Shown: positions 1 through 10,324 of the stretch, piece after piece
Layout of the letters: the number at the start of each line of letters is the position of its first letter
How positions within the stretch are numbered: the first letter of the stretch is position 1
NCBI GenBank assembly: GCA_947683425.1
Contig: CANTUQ010000031.1
Coordinates: forward strand, 7,265,001-7,329,000
Direction of reading: 5' to 3'
Origin: Excoecaria cochinchinensis
Lineage: Eukaryota > Streptophyta > Magnoliopsida > Malpighiales > Euphorbiaceae
DNA: 64,000 nucleotides
The notes under the pieces: generated by a model
Told to the model about the DNA's origin: nothing
The model's database searches: none
Seen by the model: only the letters and a program-made list of their open reading frames with translations
Program-made: the position numbers and the translations under genes

Positions 1-416
1 GCCGGAAAACGCAGAGGAAGTTTCGATTTCCTCCTGCTCTCCTAGGACGGCGACGTCGCGATGGAGGGGGAAAGGACGCCGAGATCGGCGTTGCGAGGAG
101 CTGCTGCTCGCCGTCGACCACAGCCAGCTGCTCCGTCCCCTTCCACCGTGCTCTGCCCCCTCTCCCTCTCTTTCTCTCTTCGGTTTCTTCTTTCTTTCCC
201 GATCTGCTCACCGTGTTTCCCCTTTCTATTTTAGTTTTCTTCTCATGTTTTATTTTCTATATCATACAATTCCCACTTATTCTAGTCCATAATTCCCTCT
301 AATATTTGGACACTCTTAAGACCAATAAAAATTGTCACATGAAAAAATTATTTATTTTGTCTATTTACTCTTTATTTCTTTATTATTATTTTCTTATTTA
401 TTTGCATGTAAACATA

Positions 417-420
<4 letters not shown>
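1..420. other. Unassigned DNA, GC-rich at the left edge
   Basis: The first 150 bases or so are GC-rich with CpG-containing runs, then pass through a CT-rich tract into AT-rich DNA. No reading frame here resembles a protein I know. It could be the edge of a gene, a captured gene fragment, or part of an LTR that starts outside the window. I assign no function. Confidence 0.3.

Positions 421-498
<78 letters not shown>
421..498. repeat. (TA)n microsatellite, 39 units
   Basis: An uninterrupted TA dinucleotide run of 78 bases inside AT-rich DNA. Apparent tyrosine/isoleucine reading frames across it are artefacts of the repeat. Confidence 0.95.
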
Positions 499-505
<7 letters not shown>

Positions 506-959
506 AATTGTTTGAATAATTAAATTACATAACTTTAATGAAAAATTCCACTCTTATGCGTCAAAATCAATATTTGACGAATTTTTAGCCTGTCAATTTA
601 TTAAATAAAAATATTGAAATTTTTGGAGCATTACAGAGAAATTGAGTAATAGAAGGAAACCAAAAAATTGCGGCAAAAAATAACCCTTTCCCACCAAATT
701 TTTTCATGATTTTCGGATGTTTTTCGTCACAAAAAATCCCGGTTTCGTTCCTCAACTCTGTTTCCATTCTTCAGTTCTGCATTGATATGAGGAAGCAGCA
801 AGAAACGACGGCGTTTCCTGTCCAAATTCACATTAAAATGTTGTTTTAATAAATAATTTATTTTATTCTAGATTATTAATAAATAATTTATTTTATTCTA
901 AATTATTATTGTATTATTAATTAATTAACTTTTATATATAATTTAGTTATTTTTGACAA
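499..959. other. AT-rich unassigned DNA
   Basis: No gene-like frame. A 30-bp unit containing AAATAATTTATTTTATTCTA is present twice in tandem at about 848-909. The stretch may belong to the interior of the CACTA-type element that ends at 1684, because a TTCGTCAC motif already occurs near 723. Confidence 0.3.
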
Positions 960-1684
960 AATATGAAAAACAAACTAATTTTGTAACATATTTATTTAAC
1001 ATAGATAACATTATTGTGACGAAATAATTTTATCGTCACTAATTCATTAAACTATGACAAAAATAATTAATCTCACAAAAAAATAATTATTTCATGACAA
1101 ATTTATATGTTGCAAATAGTAAATTTTTCTGTTATATTTTTTTCCTCCTAAAGAAAAAAGATTAGAAATTTTTCTTTCATATCAAAGGTGACGAAATTGT
1201 AACTCATCACAGTATATTAATTTTTTGTGATACATTTATTTGTCATAAATATAATATTTATTTATATCGATATGTTATTTGTGACAAAATGATTTTATTA
1301 TCACTAATTTATTTAATTATGATAAAAATAATTCGTCACTAATTTATTTAATTATGACAAAAATAATTCGTCACGAAAAATAAATATTTTGTGATGATTA
1401 TATATGTTGCAATAAGTTATTATTTTGTCATTAAATTTTTTCCCTCCAAAAAAATGGTGGAAAATTATCTCTCTTAAATAAACCATGACGAAATATATTT
1501 TTTCGTCACCAAATTAATCTTTTAGTGACGATAATTAAAACATAAAATGACGCAAGATAATTTCGTCACAATAATAAATAGTATGGTGACGTTTTAAAAA
1601 ATTCATCGTTGTAAGTTACAATTAGTGACAAAATTTTATGTGTCATTAAAAAATTCGTCACAAAAAGTCAAATTTCTTGTAGTG
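960..1684. mobile_element. CACTA-type transposon end with subterminal repeats
   Basis: The segment ends in TTTCTTGTAGTG, the reverse complement of the CACTACAAGAAA terminus typical of plant CACTA (En/Spm) transposons. About a dozen copies of GTGACGAAA/TTTCGTCAC-like motifs lie in both orientations over the last 700 bases, as expected of subterminal repeats that bind transposase. No transposase frame and no matching left terminus are visible, so this is a non-autonomous or truncated copy, or its left end lies outside the window. A 3-bp target duplication cannot be checked without the other end. Confidence 0.6.
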
Positions 1685-1685
1685 A

Positions 1686-1815
1686 AATCTTATTTGAATT
1701 CAAAAAGATTTGATTTTATCTTCTCAAATCTAGTTTGAATTCAAAAAGATTTGATTCTATCTCCAAATATAATTTGAATTAAAAAAAGATTTGATTTTAT
1801 CTTCTAAAATCTTTT
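1686..1815. repeat. Three-copy tandem repeat, period about 40 bp
   Basis: The block TTTGAATTCAAAAAGATTTG recurs with spacing of about 40-41 bases, the third copy diverged. It follows directly on the CACTA end and lies upstream of a TATA box, so it is probably in the U3 part of the Tat LTR described next. Confidence 0.7.
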
Positions 1816-1904
1816 TGAATTCGAAAAAAAAATTGATATCCATCTCTAAGGATAACTTGAATTTTGAAAAAATTTGAATTTTTTATCGTTATCTTCAATT
1901 AGCT

Positions 1905-1912
1905 TATAAATA
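1905..1912 (+). promoter_or_regulatory. Putative TATA box of the E LTR
   Basis: TATAAATA follows TAGCT and precedes GCAGGCTG, in otherwise AT-rich DNA. It lies about 550 bases before the hairpin at 2475. The related LTR of D has TATAAAAG at a comparable distance from its own hairpins. Confidence 0.5.
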
Positions 1913-2474
1913 GCAGGCTGAGGATCTAGGCAAGGGGTTGGAGATTTTGAGATTCGAGATTTTCATAAGCAAAAGTTTTCCTTCTATATCGAATTTTCTC
2001 TTTTCAAAATTTTTCGAAAAGAATAAGGAAGAACTAGAGAAAGAAAAATCAATTTTCTTCACTCGATCTATCTTTCTAAAGATACAAAACTATCATAAAA
2101 GTCAAATCAAGAAAGAGAAATCAACTCTTTTCTCTTGATTTTCCTTCTCAAAAATTCCATTTCATTTTGAAAAGAATAATTTTAAAGGGAAATTGTTTTC
2201 AATCATTTTCTTTGGTCAACCAATCCTTGTAGTAGTCAAGGGGAGATCTGCACGACTTTCACCTTCTGAAAATTAACATTCCGAGAGTCAATATTCAGGA
2301 TTAACCATTTTAAGATATGATTTAATTCCTTTTAATTATCTCATTTTATCGCTTTTGTTTGCTTTATTGATGATATATTGCATGAAAAATGGCTTAAAAA
2401 GTGAAAATCTTGGATTTAAGTTGGTTTTTCCCATTTTTGAGGTCCGGAGATGACCGACGGGCTGAAGGCCTCAC

Positions 2475-2509
2475 CGACGGCTGTTGCTCAAGTGAGCAAC
2501 AGGCCGTCG
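2475..2509. repeat. GC-rich inverted repeat in the E LTR
   Basis: A left arm of 16 bases (CGACGGCTGTTGCTCA) is answered after two bases by a 17-base arm (TGAGCAACAGGCCGTCG), with a single bulged base. A nearby ACCGACGGGC motif (about 2453) is the same word found in the D LTR hairpins. It is the Tat counterpart of the hairpin cassettes in the Tekay-like LTRs. Confidence 0.8.
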
Positions 2510-3285
2510 CGAGGAACTCTTTCCTCCCATCAGTCGCCCCGGGGACGGCCATTGCTCGCCCCCCTTGGCTATCCCTGGCCCTCTTTCTTTCCTTTCCTTT
2601 GGTTATTTTCATTCCTTTCTTTTATTTCTTGCTTCAATACATCTTAGGTAAGTCATCTCGATTTTTCCTACCATTTCAAGTATTTATTTTGCTTCTGAAA
2701 TTTTATCTTGCTAACATGTGATTTTGTTTTCTTTGTGAGTTTATTTATTTGGTTGAATATTGTTTGCCGAAAAAGGGAACTAATTAGGATGATTCGAGGA
2801 CATAGATTCTGTTCATTTCTTCTACCCTATTTCTCTCATTTATTTTTTCTTAATTTTTATTCATTATTATAAATGTCATTTCTTTTGCTCTTTAATGAAA
2901 GGCACCCAAAGGTTTTTACAAATAAAAGGAGAATTTTTTTATTAAAATAGGACCAATGTCCTAGTTTTCCATCCAAATAAAACGGCCACCTTCAATATTA
3001 TTATTTTAAGCGTGCATGCAGGAACCAGTGTTCTCAAATTGAATATCCCATTTTATGTATGTTTTTTTTTTTTGTTTCTGTTCATTTACATTGGGGGTTG
3101 TATTCCGCCCCTAGTTTTATTAAAAATTAATGTACCTTTATCTATTTGTTCTAAATTATCTTATTTACCACTTTCATTACATGTTTAGAATGCGCTTCAA
3201 TAACTGCGTTAAACTGCATGAGAAAGGGAATGAAATTTTAATTTCAAGACTCACTTATAACTTTAATCGAGGTATGAATAATATG

Positions 3286-3570
3286 AGGTTAGATGAACCT
3301 TTCCAATGTTCTATTAGGAAGGGAATTCCAAAATATCTCGTGTTGCCCAAAATAGACTAATACGTATTGTCTTAGGCTTCATGAGATTAGATGAACCATT
3401 TCCAATGTTTTGTTACAATGGGAATTCCAAAATATCTCTCATTGCCAGAAATAGACTGATATGCTTTGTCTTAGGCTCAGTGAGGCTAGATGTACTTTCC
3501 CAATGTTTTATTGTGTGGTGACTCTAAAATACCTCTTGTTGCCAAAAATAGATGCCTTTGTAATCCTTAC
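3286..3570 (+). repeat. Three-copy 98-bp repeat near the Tat LTR 3' end
   Basis: Copies are anchored by AGATGAACC-type words at 3291, 3389 and 3488 (period 98-99), each with CCAATGTTnTATT and a following TTGCC..AAATAGA block. The same repeats appear reverse-complemented at about 56598-56830 in D and 60752-61035 in H, so this is a conserved component of the Tat LTR and not a chance local duplication. Confidence 0.8.
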
Positions 3571-4226
3571 AAGTTCTATGAACCTCTCTCGAACTCCCTA
3601 AAAGCGGGTTTTCAGTGTAACACCCCGTTTGCCCCCTAGAAGTTGGAGCCATTTGTGCATGTGTGAATTATGTGTGTGAAGGCATGTTGTCACACCCTAA
3701 ATCGGGCCTAGTTGGATTTTACAAGCTAAGTCGGATAAGTGAAGGGTATTTCGGTAATTTGTGTATGAAATATTTTGGATAATTAGGATTTAATTGCAAA
3801 GTAAATAATTAATTATGTTAAGAGGGGAAAATTATAAGGTGTGCATGTGTGTATGGATGTAGGGTACTTTGGTTTTGGCATGATCTAGTGGTATTAGTGC
3901 ATGGTAACTAGGATGTAAAAGTGTTTCATGGGAAGTTATATAGTGTGAGTGGAGTTTGGTGCCTTGGGTTGTTAGTCAAGATGAGATCATTAGGGACCAA
4001 TAGTGGGGTGACATGTGTAAGGTTGGTGGGAGCATTGATTGGGATTTGAAAAGAGAAGAGAGAGGGATTGAGGGAGTAGCTTCCCGTGGATGCCAAAGGA
4101 AGTTTTGCCTTTCCTTTCCCATGCCTCTCTCTCCCTTTCCCATCTACATTTCTGCTCTCTCTTCCTTTCATGTGGGTTTTCTTCCACCTTTGGTCTAGGG
4201 TTTGAGCTTTGAAGGTTCTATAGGAG

Positions 4227-4407
4227 GTAAGTGGCTGTTTTGCTTTTAGTATACTTCTTCTTCTCCTCCTTTTTCAGATTTGAGTGGGTTTTAAAGGTTA
4301 TGTTCTTGGGTTAATGAGGTTTTGATTTGATTTGGTTGCAAGAATTGGAGGAGAAGGGAAGAGAAGGTTGGATTTTGAAGTGATCGGTTTAAAGCTTTGA
4401 TTTCCAG
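4227..4407 (+). other. Putative LTR-resident intron in B1
   Basis: A donor AG|GTAAGTGG and an acceptor GATTTCCAG|GTTTGGGAG bound 181 bases. Element C has the same donor and acceptor words in its LTR, also 181 bases apart. This would put an intron in the transcribed leader. Splicing is an inference. Confidence 0.4.
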
Positions 4408-4953
4408 GTTTGGGAGCTATGTGTTATATGATTTTGATGTATAAATCATGCATGATTATTTATTGGATAATTTTTCATGATTTCTTGGATGTGTTAGACT
4501 GTTCATATAGCTTTTGGAGTGTAAAGTATGATTTTGGGGAAATTCTATTTTGTTTTTGCCAGACCTTTGTGTATTGCTTTTGTCATAAGTAGAGTTATAG
4601 ACCTCCAAATTGAGTAATTCTAGTTCCGTTTGAAAGATTATATATAGATATAAAATTATCTCTGAAGGACCAGGAGCCAGTTCTGGCTCTAAGACCCTTG
4701 AATAAGCTAAAATCTGAAGTGCTTCTGGTTGGGTCGGGTTACTGGACCAGTTTTGATGTTTTATCTCATATCTGGAGTTATAGATGTTCTTTTAATCTGA
4801 AATTTGTTTCATTTGAATTTTAACATCCTAGGGAAGGTTTGTTAAGAAGGAATGTTTGCCTAAAAATGTTATTTAGATGTCCGTTTAGGCTGAACAAAAA
4901 TGAGTTCTGAAGCAGTCCTGAATCGTAGCTTCTGGTTTGTAAGTTTTTTGTAG

Positions 4954-5880
4954 GTCACGGTGGTAACCAAATTCATTACCACCGTGACATATGTAAATCC
5001 TGGACAAAATGCTTAGTTTGGGACCTCACGGTGGTAACCAAATTCATTACCACCGTGACCCCTTCTGTCTTGACCATTTTATGTGTTTTTCTTCCCGAAT
5101 TGAACCCGTTTTGCACCGGAACTTCCTAGGATCCATTCGATGCATGTTTAGGACTATTAAATGAGTATAAGAATAGTTATCACTTGGAAAATAAATGTGA
5201 ATAGGATTAAGATCAATACAAACTAATAAAATAATTAGGTGTAATTGTATGATTAGTATCTAGTCAAGTTAAATGACACTTAAGGGTTGTAATACCTTAA
5301 TCTGTATGATCATGTGATATTGAATGTGAAATGTATTATGCATATCTGTACTTATGATCCTTCTCTAAGAATATTATGCTATGCTTAAGTGTAAATTGTA
5401 CCGTTGCATGACTAAGACTTTGCATTGTTAAGTGTTAGCATGAATTGATGTAATATGATGTTGTTCTTCGAATTCATGTCTAAGACTTATTAATGGCATG
5501 ATTCAATGATGTTTGATTTGGGTTTTTATTGCTATTGGAATGAGGATATGTTGTTTGAATTGAGAACTTTGGGATAGTTGGTTTGAATAACCTGGAAATC
5601 GCCCTCAGGAATCGCATCTGGCATGGGTCACGGTGGCAACCAATTCGGTTACCACCGTGAGGCACGAACCAGATGCATTTCTGTCGTGAGTTTGAATAGG
5701 TCACGGTGGCAACCAATCTGGTTACCACCGTGAGGTGTTCAGACCTTAGATTCTGTTCTGGGTTGTGGGTATGTCACGGTGGCAACCTATTTAGTTACCA
5801 CCGTGAGGTACCCCAGACTTGCTTTCTGCCGAAGATCCTTGGTATGTCACGGTGGCAACCAGTTTGATTACCACCGTGAC
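4954..5880. repeat. Array of six CACGGTGGTAA hairpins in B1
   Basis: Inverted repeats with 12-13-bp arms and loops of about 8-10 bases lie at 4954-4988, 5026-5058, 5628-5660, 5701-5733, 5774-5806 and 5846-5880. Left arms read TCACGGTGGTAA or TCACGGTGGCAAC; right arms read TTACCACCGTGA. Arms are conserved while the loops differ in several bases. The gap between the second and third hairpin is ordinary AT-rich LTR sequence. Confidence 0.95.
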
Positions 5881-6077
5881 GTACCCTGTTTTTGCAATAA
5901 AATCCCTTAATTTTTGTATGTGTTAGGAATGTTTAATTGTGGATTTTAGCATGCGTTACCACCTGATATGAGCTATATTATGTATGTACCTATTCATCAA
6001 AGTAAGTGAACTCTTTGCTTGTTATAATTGAACTATGGCCGTAAACTGTGAAATTCTTCGCCTGCAAGAGTCAGTCT

Positions 6078-6317
6078 AGTGGATAGTTAGGCATGCCTAA
6101 TAGAGTCTCTTAGCTGCAGCCCTTTGAATGTCTGGACCCTGATCAGGTCCCCGTTTGGTTCCTCGCGAACCCTTATATGTTCGGATCTTGTTCAAGATCC
6201 CTTTTGAAAGTGTTTTGTAAAAGTTAAAAGTATCTTGATTTATCGGCTCGTACCCGTAAAGTACTGTCTGTATCGGCTCGTACCCGTAAAGTACTGTCTG
6301 TATACTCGTTATCCACT
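6078..6317 (+). other. GTGGATA..TATCCAC bounded region in B1
   Basis: AGTGGATA at the left and TATCCACT at the right are reverse complements that could close a 240-base domain. Inside are the 14-bp palindrome TTAGGCATGCCTAA (6087-6100), a GGACCCTGATCAGGTCC inverted repeat, GGATCTTG/CAAGATCC, and a duplicated GTACCCGTAAAGTACTGTCT. The same framework is found in A, B2, G, F and, modified, C. Confidence 0.75.
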
Positions 6318-7378
6318 ATTTTGAGTCAGTAGGTATTCTGTCTGTTTTGCCTAATATGAACAAGAGAATGTGATATTCGATTAAGCATGATTCTGGACAT
6401 GTGAATCGGTTATGTATCCGAATGTGATTATGAATCTCTGAATGGGTTAAGTGTGACCTAAACATGTGAATTAGACATATTTATCTGCATATATGGGTAT
6501 ATGCATAGCATATTGTGAATGTATGGTATGCCAACGGTTGTGAATATAGGTACGGGAATTAAGATGTGCGTGACTGTGACCATGATCTTTTAAATGCCAT
6601 GAATTCGATTAGTTATGTCTATAAGAATATGAATTAATAGGTTTTGAATGCTATGATTAGTAAGCATGTGCACCAACATGATTTTGTACTTTTGACGGTT
6701 ATAGTGAATTATATGAATCAAGATACGTAATGAATGTGCTCTTGACCTTGGAATGTATATATATATACTGTGTTATGTTACATGCCTCCTCTCTCTAGTT
6801 TTCCTATTGTAGTGATTTCAGCGTGTGGTCATGTATTTACATTTTAAGGCATGATATTGTATGGATTAGAGTGGCACAGTGGAAGTGTGGTGGTTTGATG
6901 TTATACTCTGAGTTCCAGTTAGCGTATGTGTCTTAGGGCATGATAAAAGTATGTTTAGTTAACTTGCGTTCTCGGCATGATAGTTGGGTGCATATTGCCT
7001 GATAATTGCATTGCATGTGAATGGGTTTTCCGTTAATGCATGAATACTTGACATGATAATCATATGTGTATTATCTCTCGTGACTGTGCACGGTAGGGTA
7101 CTGACACTTGATGCCCCGGTACCTACATGCATAAGAGTCTGTAAGTATTCTTACATGAATATTTATATCTACTGTGATCCCTTGTCTGTTTGGGGCTTTG
7201 CTTAATATGATATAAGAGTGTAGTATTCGGACGAATATGATATTGAGACGAGCACTCAGGTAATATGTACAAGTATGTGTATATGAACTTCCGAATGCAT
7301 GGCTTTCCTATGTAGGCTTATTTATCCATCTGTTGTGATTATTTGTATATGCCATTTGTGTATGTAATTTGTTCTGGT

Positions 7379-7465
7379 GACCATTGTGAATGGCCATCCA
7401 TCTTGCTTGTGTGTTCTCCCCACTAAGCGTTTATCGCTTAGCACAGGCTCTTTTCCCGTGCAGGT
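7379..7465 (+). other. Three-hairpin module in B1
   Basis: Three short stems follow each other: CCATT-GTG-AATGG, CTAAGCG..CGCTTAG, and a GCAC..GTGC stem containing CCCGTG, ending in CAGGT. The module recurs near the 3' part of the A, B2, C (two stems), F and G (degenerate) LTRs. The role is unknown; a structured leader RNA or a 3'-end or packaging signal are possibilities. Confidence 0.75.
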
Positions 7466-7862
7466 GGCAGGTTGGGTTCGGTTCGAGTCGCGCGTCTGCA
7501 GGGTCGGCCACATAGGAGTTAGAAGTGTTATGTTATTCTGTTCAGCTTCTGTATTTTGATTTCTGTAAATTGTAGCCTTTTTATTATGTAAGGATCTTAT
7601 TGTAATTAAGTTTCAGTTATTTCTCCGCTTTATGCTTCCGCTGAATGATCATATGTATGCATGTGTATATGTTTTGGCTTAGTGCCTGCGTGTATGTGAG
7701 TTAATGTATGTCCAGTTTTGCTTCTCAAGATAAGTTTTTTTAATTTCCCGTGTTTTTGCATGAACGTATGCTTCCGCTTAGCGTATGTGTGCATGTATGT
7801 GAGTGAGCGTCGGTAGCACGCCCGCGTCCTTCCAACGGGGATGTAGGGGGTGTTACACATGT

Positions 7863-8364
7863 GATAAGGGCATTTTGGGTAAAATGCAAGTTTGGGGATT
7901 TTACTAGAGTGTGTGTACATATAGGTTATTAGGGTGTGCTATGTTGGGTTGTGATAGTGTGTGCATGTGCACATGTTGGTAGGGTGTGCTTTAGTGAGGA
8001 TGGCATTGTGTGTGTGTAGTGCATGCTTGTTAGGTATGAAAGGTCAATCTCCACCAATGAGGAAGTGACACTTGGCTAGGGTAAGGAAAAAGGGGTAACT
8101 AGAAGAAGAAAGAGAAGGGAAAGCAGATTAGTTTCCTCTTTCCTGTTTCTCTCTTCTCTCTACTTCTCTTCTTCCTTTTCTCTCCATTTGAGGGCCCTAG
8201 CTTGGATCCAAGAGTGTGTTGGTAGGAATTGATCATCTCTTGACCCTCATTGGTAAGTTTTGTTGCATTTCTTCATCTTCTTTATCTTTTCTTCTTCTTC
8301 GTTGGTTTGGGATTTAATTTAGGGTTTGTTATGTTTATGTGATTTTGGGTGTTGTGATTAGTTG
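7863..8364 (+). mobile_element. Middle segment of solo LTR I
   Basis: Sequence between the B1 target duplication and element A. It contains a CT-rich tract and AAACTTACC/GGTAAGT-like donor (about 8251) similar to those in the other LTRs. There is no coding potential. Its last five bases, agttg, are the left target duplication of A. Confidence 0.55.
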
Positions 8365-9437
8365 TGTAACACCCCAAAACCACCCCAGTAGTTTGAGCCT
8401 GTCAGTGTCTGTATGTGTGTGCTTTATATGTTGAATGTATGTGTTAATTTGGATTATTTATTTAATATATGTGTGTGTATATGTATTAGTTTGAGAAGAG
8501 GATATAGGTTGGTATATGATTTAATGTATGGGAGTAAGATGTGAGCAAGGGATAAATTAGTGTGTATAGAAGTGTATGGGAGTAGGGTGTGTTATGGGGC
8601 AAGTGTCTTATGGGGAGAATGACATGTGGCATAAATGATAAGTTAGCATTTAATGGGTTTGGTGAGAGAGAGAGAGAACAGCCATTCCTTCTTGTTTCCC
8701 GTTCTTTTTCCCTCTTTCACACCATTCTCTCCTTTTCTTCTTTCTTCTTCTTTGTTCCTTCTTTTCTTGGCCCGATCTTGCTCCCTCTCCTTTCCTTGAG
8801 TAGTTTGGGTTGTTTAGCTTGTAAATTTGAAGCTCAAAAGGTGAGTATGGGTTAGCGATGTCTTAGATTTTCTTCTTCCTCTTCTCTAGGTTTTATAATT
8901 ATATATGTATATGTGTGGGTTGTTGTAAAATTGATCTTAGTTGTTGTGGGTTTGTGGTTCAGAGGAGTCTCCTAGACCGGAAAAAGGGAAAGAAATCGCT
9001 AGCGGGAGCAGAACTCACGAGTAGGAGCAGAGGAGATAAGGTTTGGGAACATTTGTTTCATATGTGTATTTGTGATTTAAGTTGGGTTTTGGCACTTTTA
9101 GCTTTGATTAGAGTTACGAATTTAATATGTATAGCTTGAAGTGAAATTAGCATGATATGTGGTGCTAGAGAATGAATATTGTTGAAGGATTTGCAAGAAA
9201 TCAGGTGAATAATTGCAATTGTTGTTAAATATACTGTTTTGGAATTTCGTGGAATTGGGCATGCATTTGGCTTGATTTGATTAAGATGAATGGGGATAAA
9301 GCTGGGTTTTAATTATATTTTGAGTTATTGATGCTTGTGTTGCTTAATTTTGAGGTTTAGAATCAATTTTGGAAGTTTGAATGTGTTTAGTGTGAGAATT
9401 CTGTAGATTTGGGCGTAAGAGCTAAAAAACCCATATC

Positions 9438-9723
9438 TGTCGCGATCGCGACACTGTTGCGAGCGCGACAGAGCGCAGAGGTTTCAGCCCTCGCACCGGC
9501 GCGAGAGGTGTCGCGCCGAGGAGCTCGAAGGGAGCTCTCTGTCGCGAGCGCGACAGAGTTCTCAAAGCTCCGAACTTGTGCAAGGCTCTCTTTTGTCGCA
9601 AGCGCGACAACCCTCGCGAGCGCGGCAGAGAGCAGCACCTACGTCCTCTCGCGAGCACGAGGTTACTCGCGATCGCGAGACGAGGCGGGGAGGTGTATTT
9701 TGGCTTTTGTCGCGAGCGCGACA
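9438..9723. repeat. TGTCGCGA palindrome cassette, left LTR of A
   Basis: Repeated 16-bp palindromes or near-palindromes: TGTCGCGATCGCGACA at 9438-9453, TGTTGCGAGCGCGACA next to it, and further GTCGCGAGCGCGAC copies up to 9723. The block is far more GC- and CpG-rich than the surrounding LTR. The homologous block in the right LTR is 16482-16749 and is 18 bases shorter. Confidence 0.9.
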
Positions 9724-9875
9724 GACGTGACTTCCAAACTTGATTTCTTCTCCTTTTTGCTTAATGACTTGATTTCTTTTGCATGCACTCTTTTATTAAA
9801 GCCTTGAATACCTATTTAAATGAATAATATGTATGTTAATTTGACAAGATTTCGTATAACCTGCTAATATCGGAA

Positions 9876-10116
9876 AGTGGATAGTTAGGCATGCCTAATA
9901 GAGTTATGTGTTGCTGCAGCTATGTGTACGATTTTGGACCCTGATCAGGTCCCCCAATCGGATCCTCGCGACCCTTCTGTTTGAATCTTTCTTAAGATTC
10001 TATATGAAAATAATTTGGAAGAAAAATAAAAAGAATGATTTGATACCTTCGGGTATCTATGTGTTTATAATACGATATTGATACTCTCAAGTATCTATGT
10101 GTACTCGTTATCCACT
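9876..10116 (+). other. GTGGATA..TATCCAC region, left LTR of A
   Basis: AGTGGATA and TATCCACT bound 241 bases that contain TTAGGCATGCCTAA, a CTGCAG word, GGACCCTGATCAGGTCC and GATACC/GGTATC repeats. It corresponds base for base to 16902-17142 in the right LTR. Confidence 0.75.
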
Positions 10117-10243
10117 CTTTATGATTAAGCGGGTGTTAGTGTGTCTGTGTACAAGAACATTGGATGATAATATAAGTATTTGAATTAATTATGTATGATT
10201 ATATATCTATAATTTGTATCATTATCATGTGCTTTCTGTTGTC

Positions 10244-10324
10244 GTCACTGTGAGTGGCGGTTATGCATTTATGTTTTCCCTATTAAGCGATTCCGTTTAG
10301 CACGGGTGTTTATCCGTGTAGGTG
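10244..10324 (+). other. Three-hairpin module, left LTR of A
   Basis: CACT-GTG-AGTG, then TAAGCG..CGTTTA and CACGGG..CCGTG stems. Two stem positions are weakened by C-to-T changes; the right LTR copy (17268-17350) still has both stems fully paired. Confidence 0.7.

Larger units (their letters stand above)
1685..3615 (+). mobile_element. Decayed 5' LTR of Tat/Ogre-type element E, main part
   Basis: The right part matches, in the opposite orientation, the LTRs at 56491-58543 (D) and 60654-62455 (H). All three have 96-99-bp repeats built on CCAATGTTCTATT-like cores, then a run related to ACAAGTT..TGAACCTCTA..GCGGG close to the LTR 3' end. The LTR is interrupted at 3615 by solo LTR I and its last 32 bases are at 18516-18547 (ending GGCATGCATCACA). 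The left end is not resolved; it may abut the CACTA end at 1684. Features inside include a TATA box at 1905 and a strong inverted repeat at 2475-2509. The plus orientation agrees with the E pol fragments downstream. Confidence 0.6.
3688..7857 (+). mobile_element. Solo LTR B1, 4.17 kb, Tekay-like
   Basis: It starts TGTCACACCC and ends GGGGGTGTTACA, with a perfect 5-bp target duplication catgt at 3683-3687 and 7858-7862. There is no internal region, PBS or PPT, so it is the product of LTR-LTR recombination. The first 100 bases (ATCGGGCCTAGT, then AAGCTAAGTCGG) match the 5' ends of the B2 and, more weakly, C LTRs. In order it contains a putative 181-base intron, six hairpins, the GTGGATA..TATCCAC region and the three-hairpin module. 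It encodes no protein. Confidence 0.9.

Noticed and set aside
306..523. Small tyrosine/isoleucine repeat protein
   Set aside because: Translation of the (TA)n microsatellite.
4954..5880. Rho-independent terminators or a miRNA gene
   Set aside because: No T tract after stems and plant context; arms of 13 bp are too short for a classical miRNA precursor, though small RNAs are not excluded.
8589..8855. 88-codon ORF in the A LTRs (also 15633)
   Set aside because: Low-complexity Phe/Ser/Leu from a CT-rich tract; not conserved in related LTRs.
9438..9723. CRISPR-like array of repeats
   Set aside because: Repeats are palindromes of about 16 bp with irregular gaps, in a plant LTR, and duplicated with the LTR.
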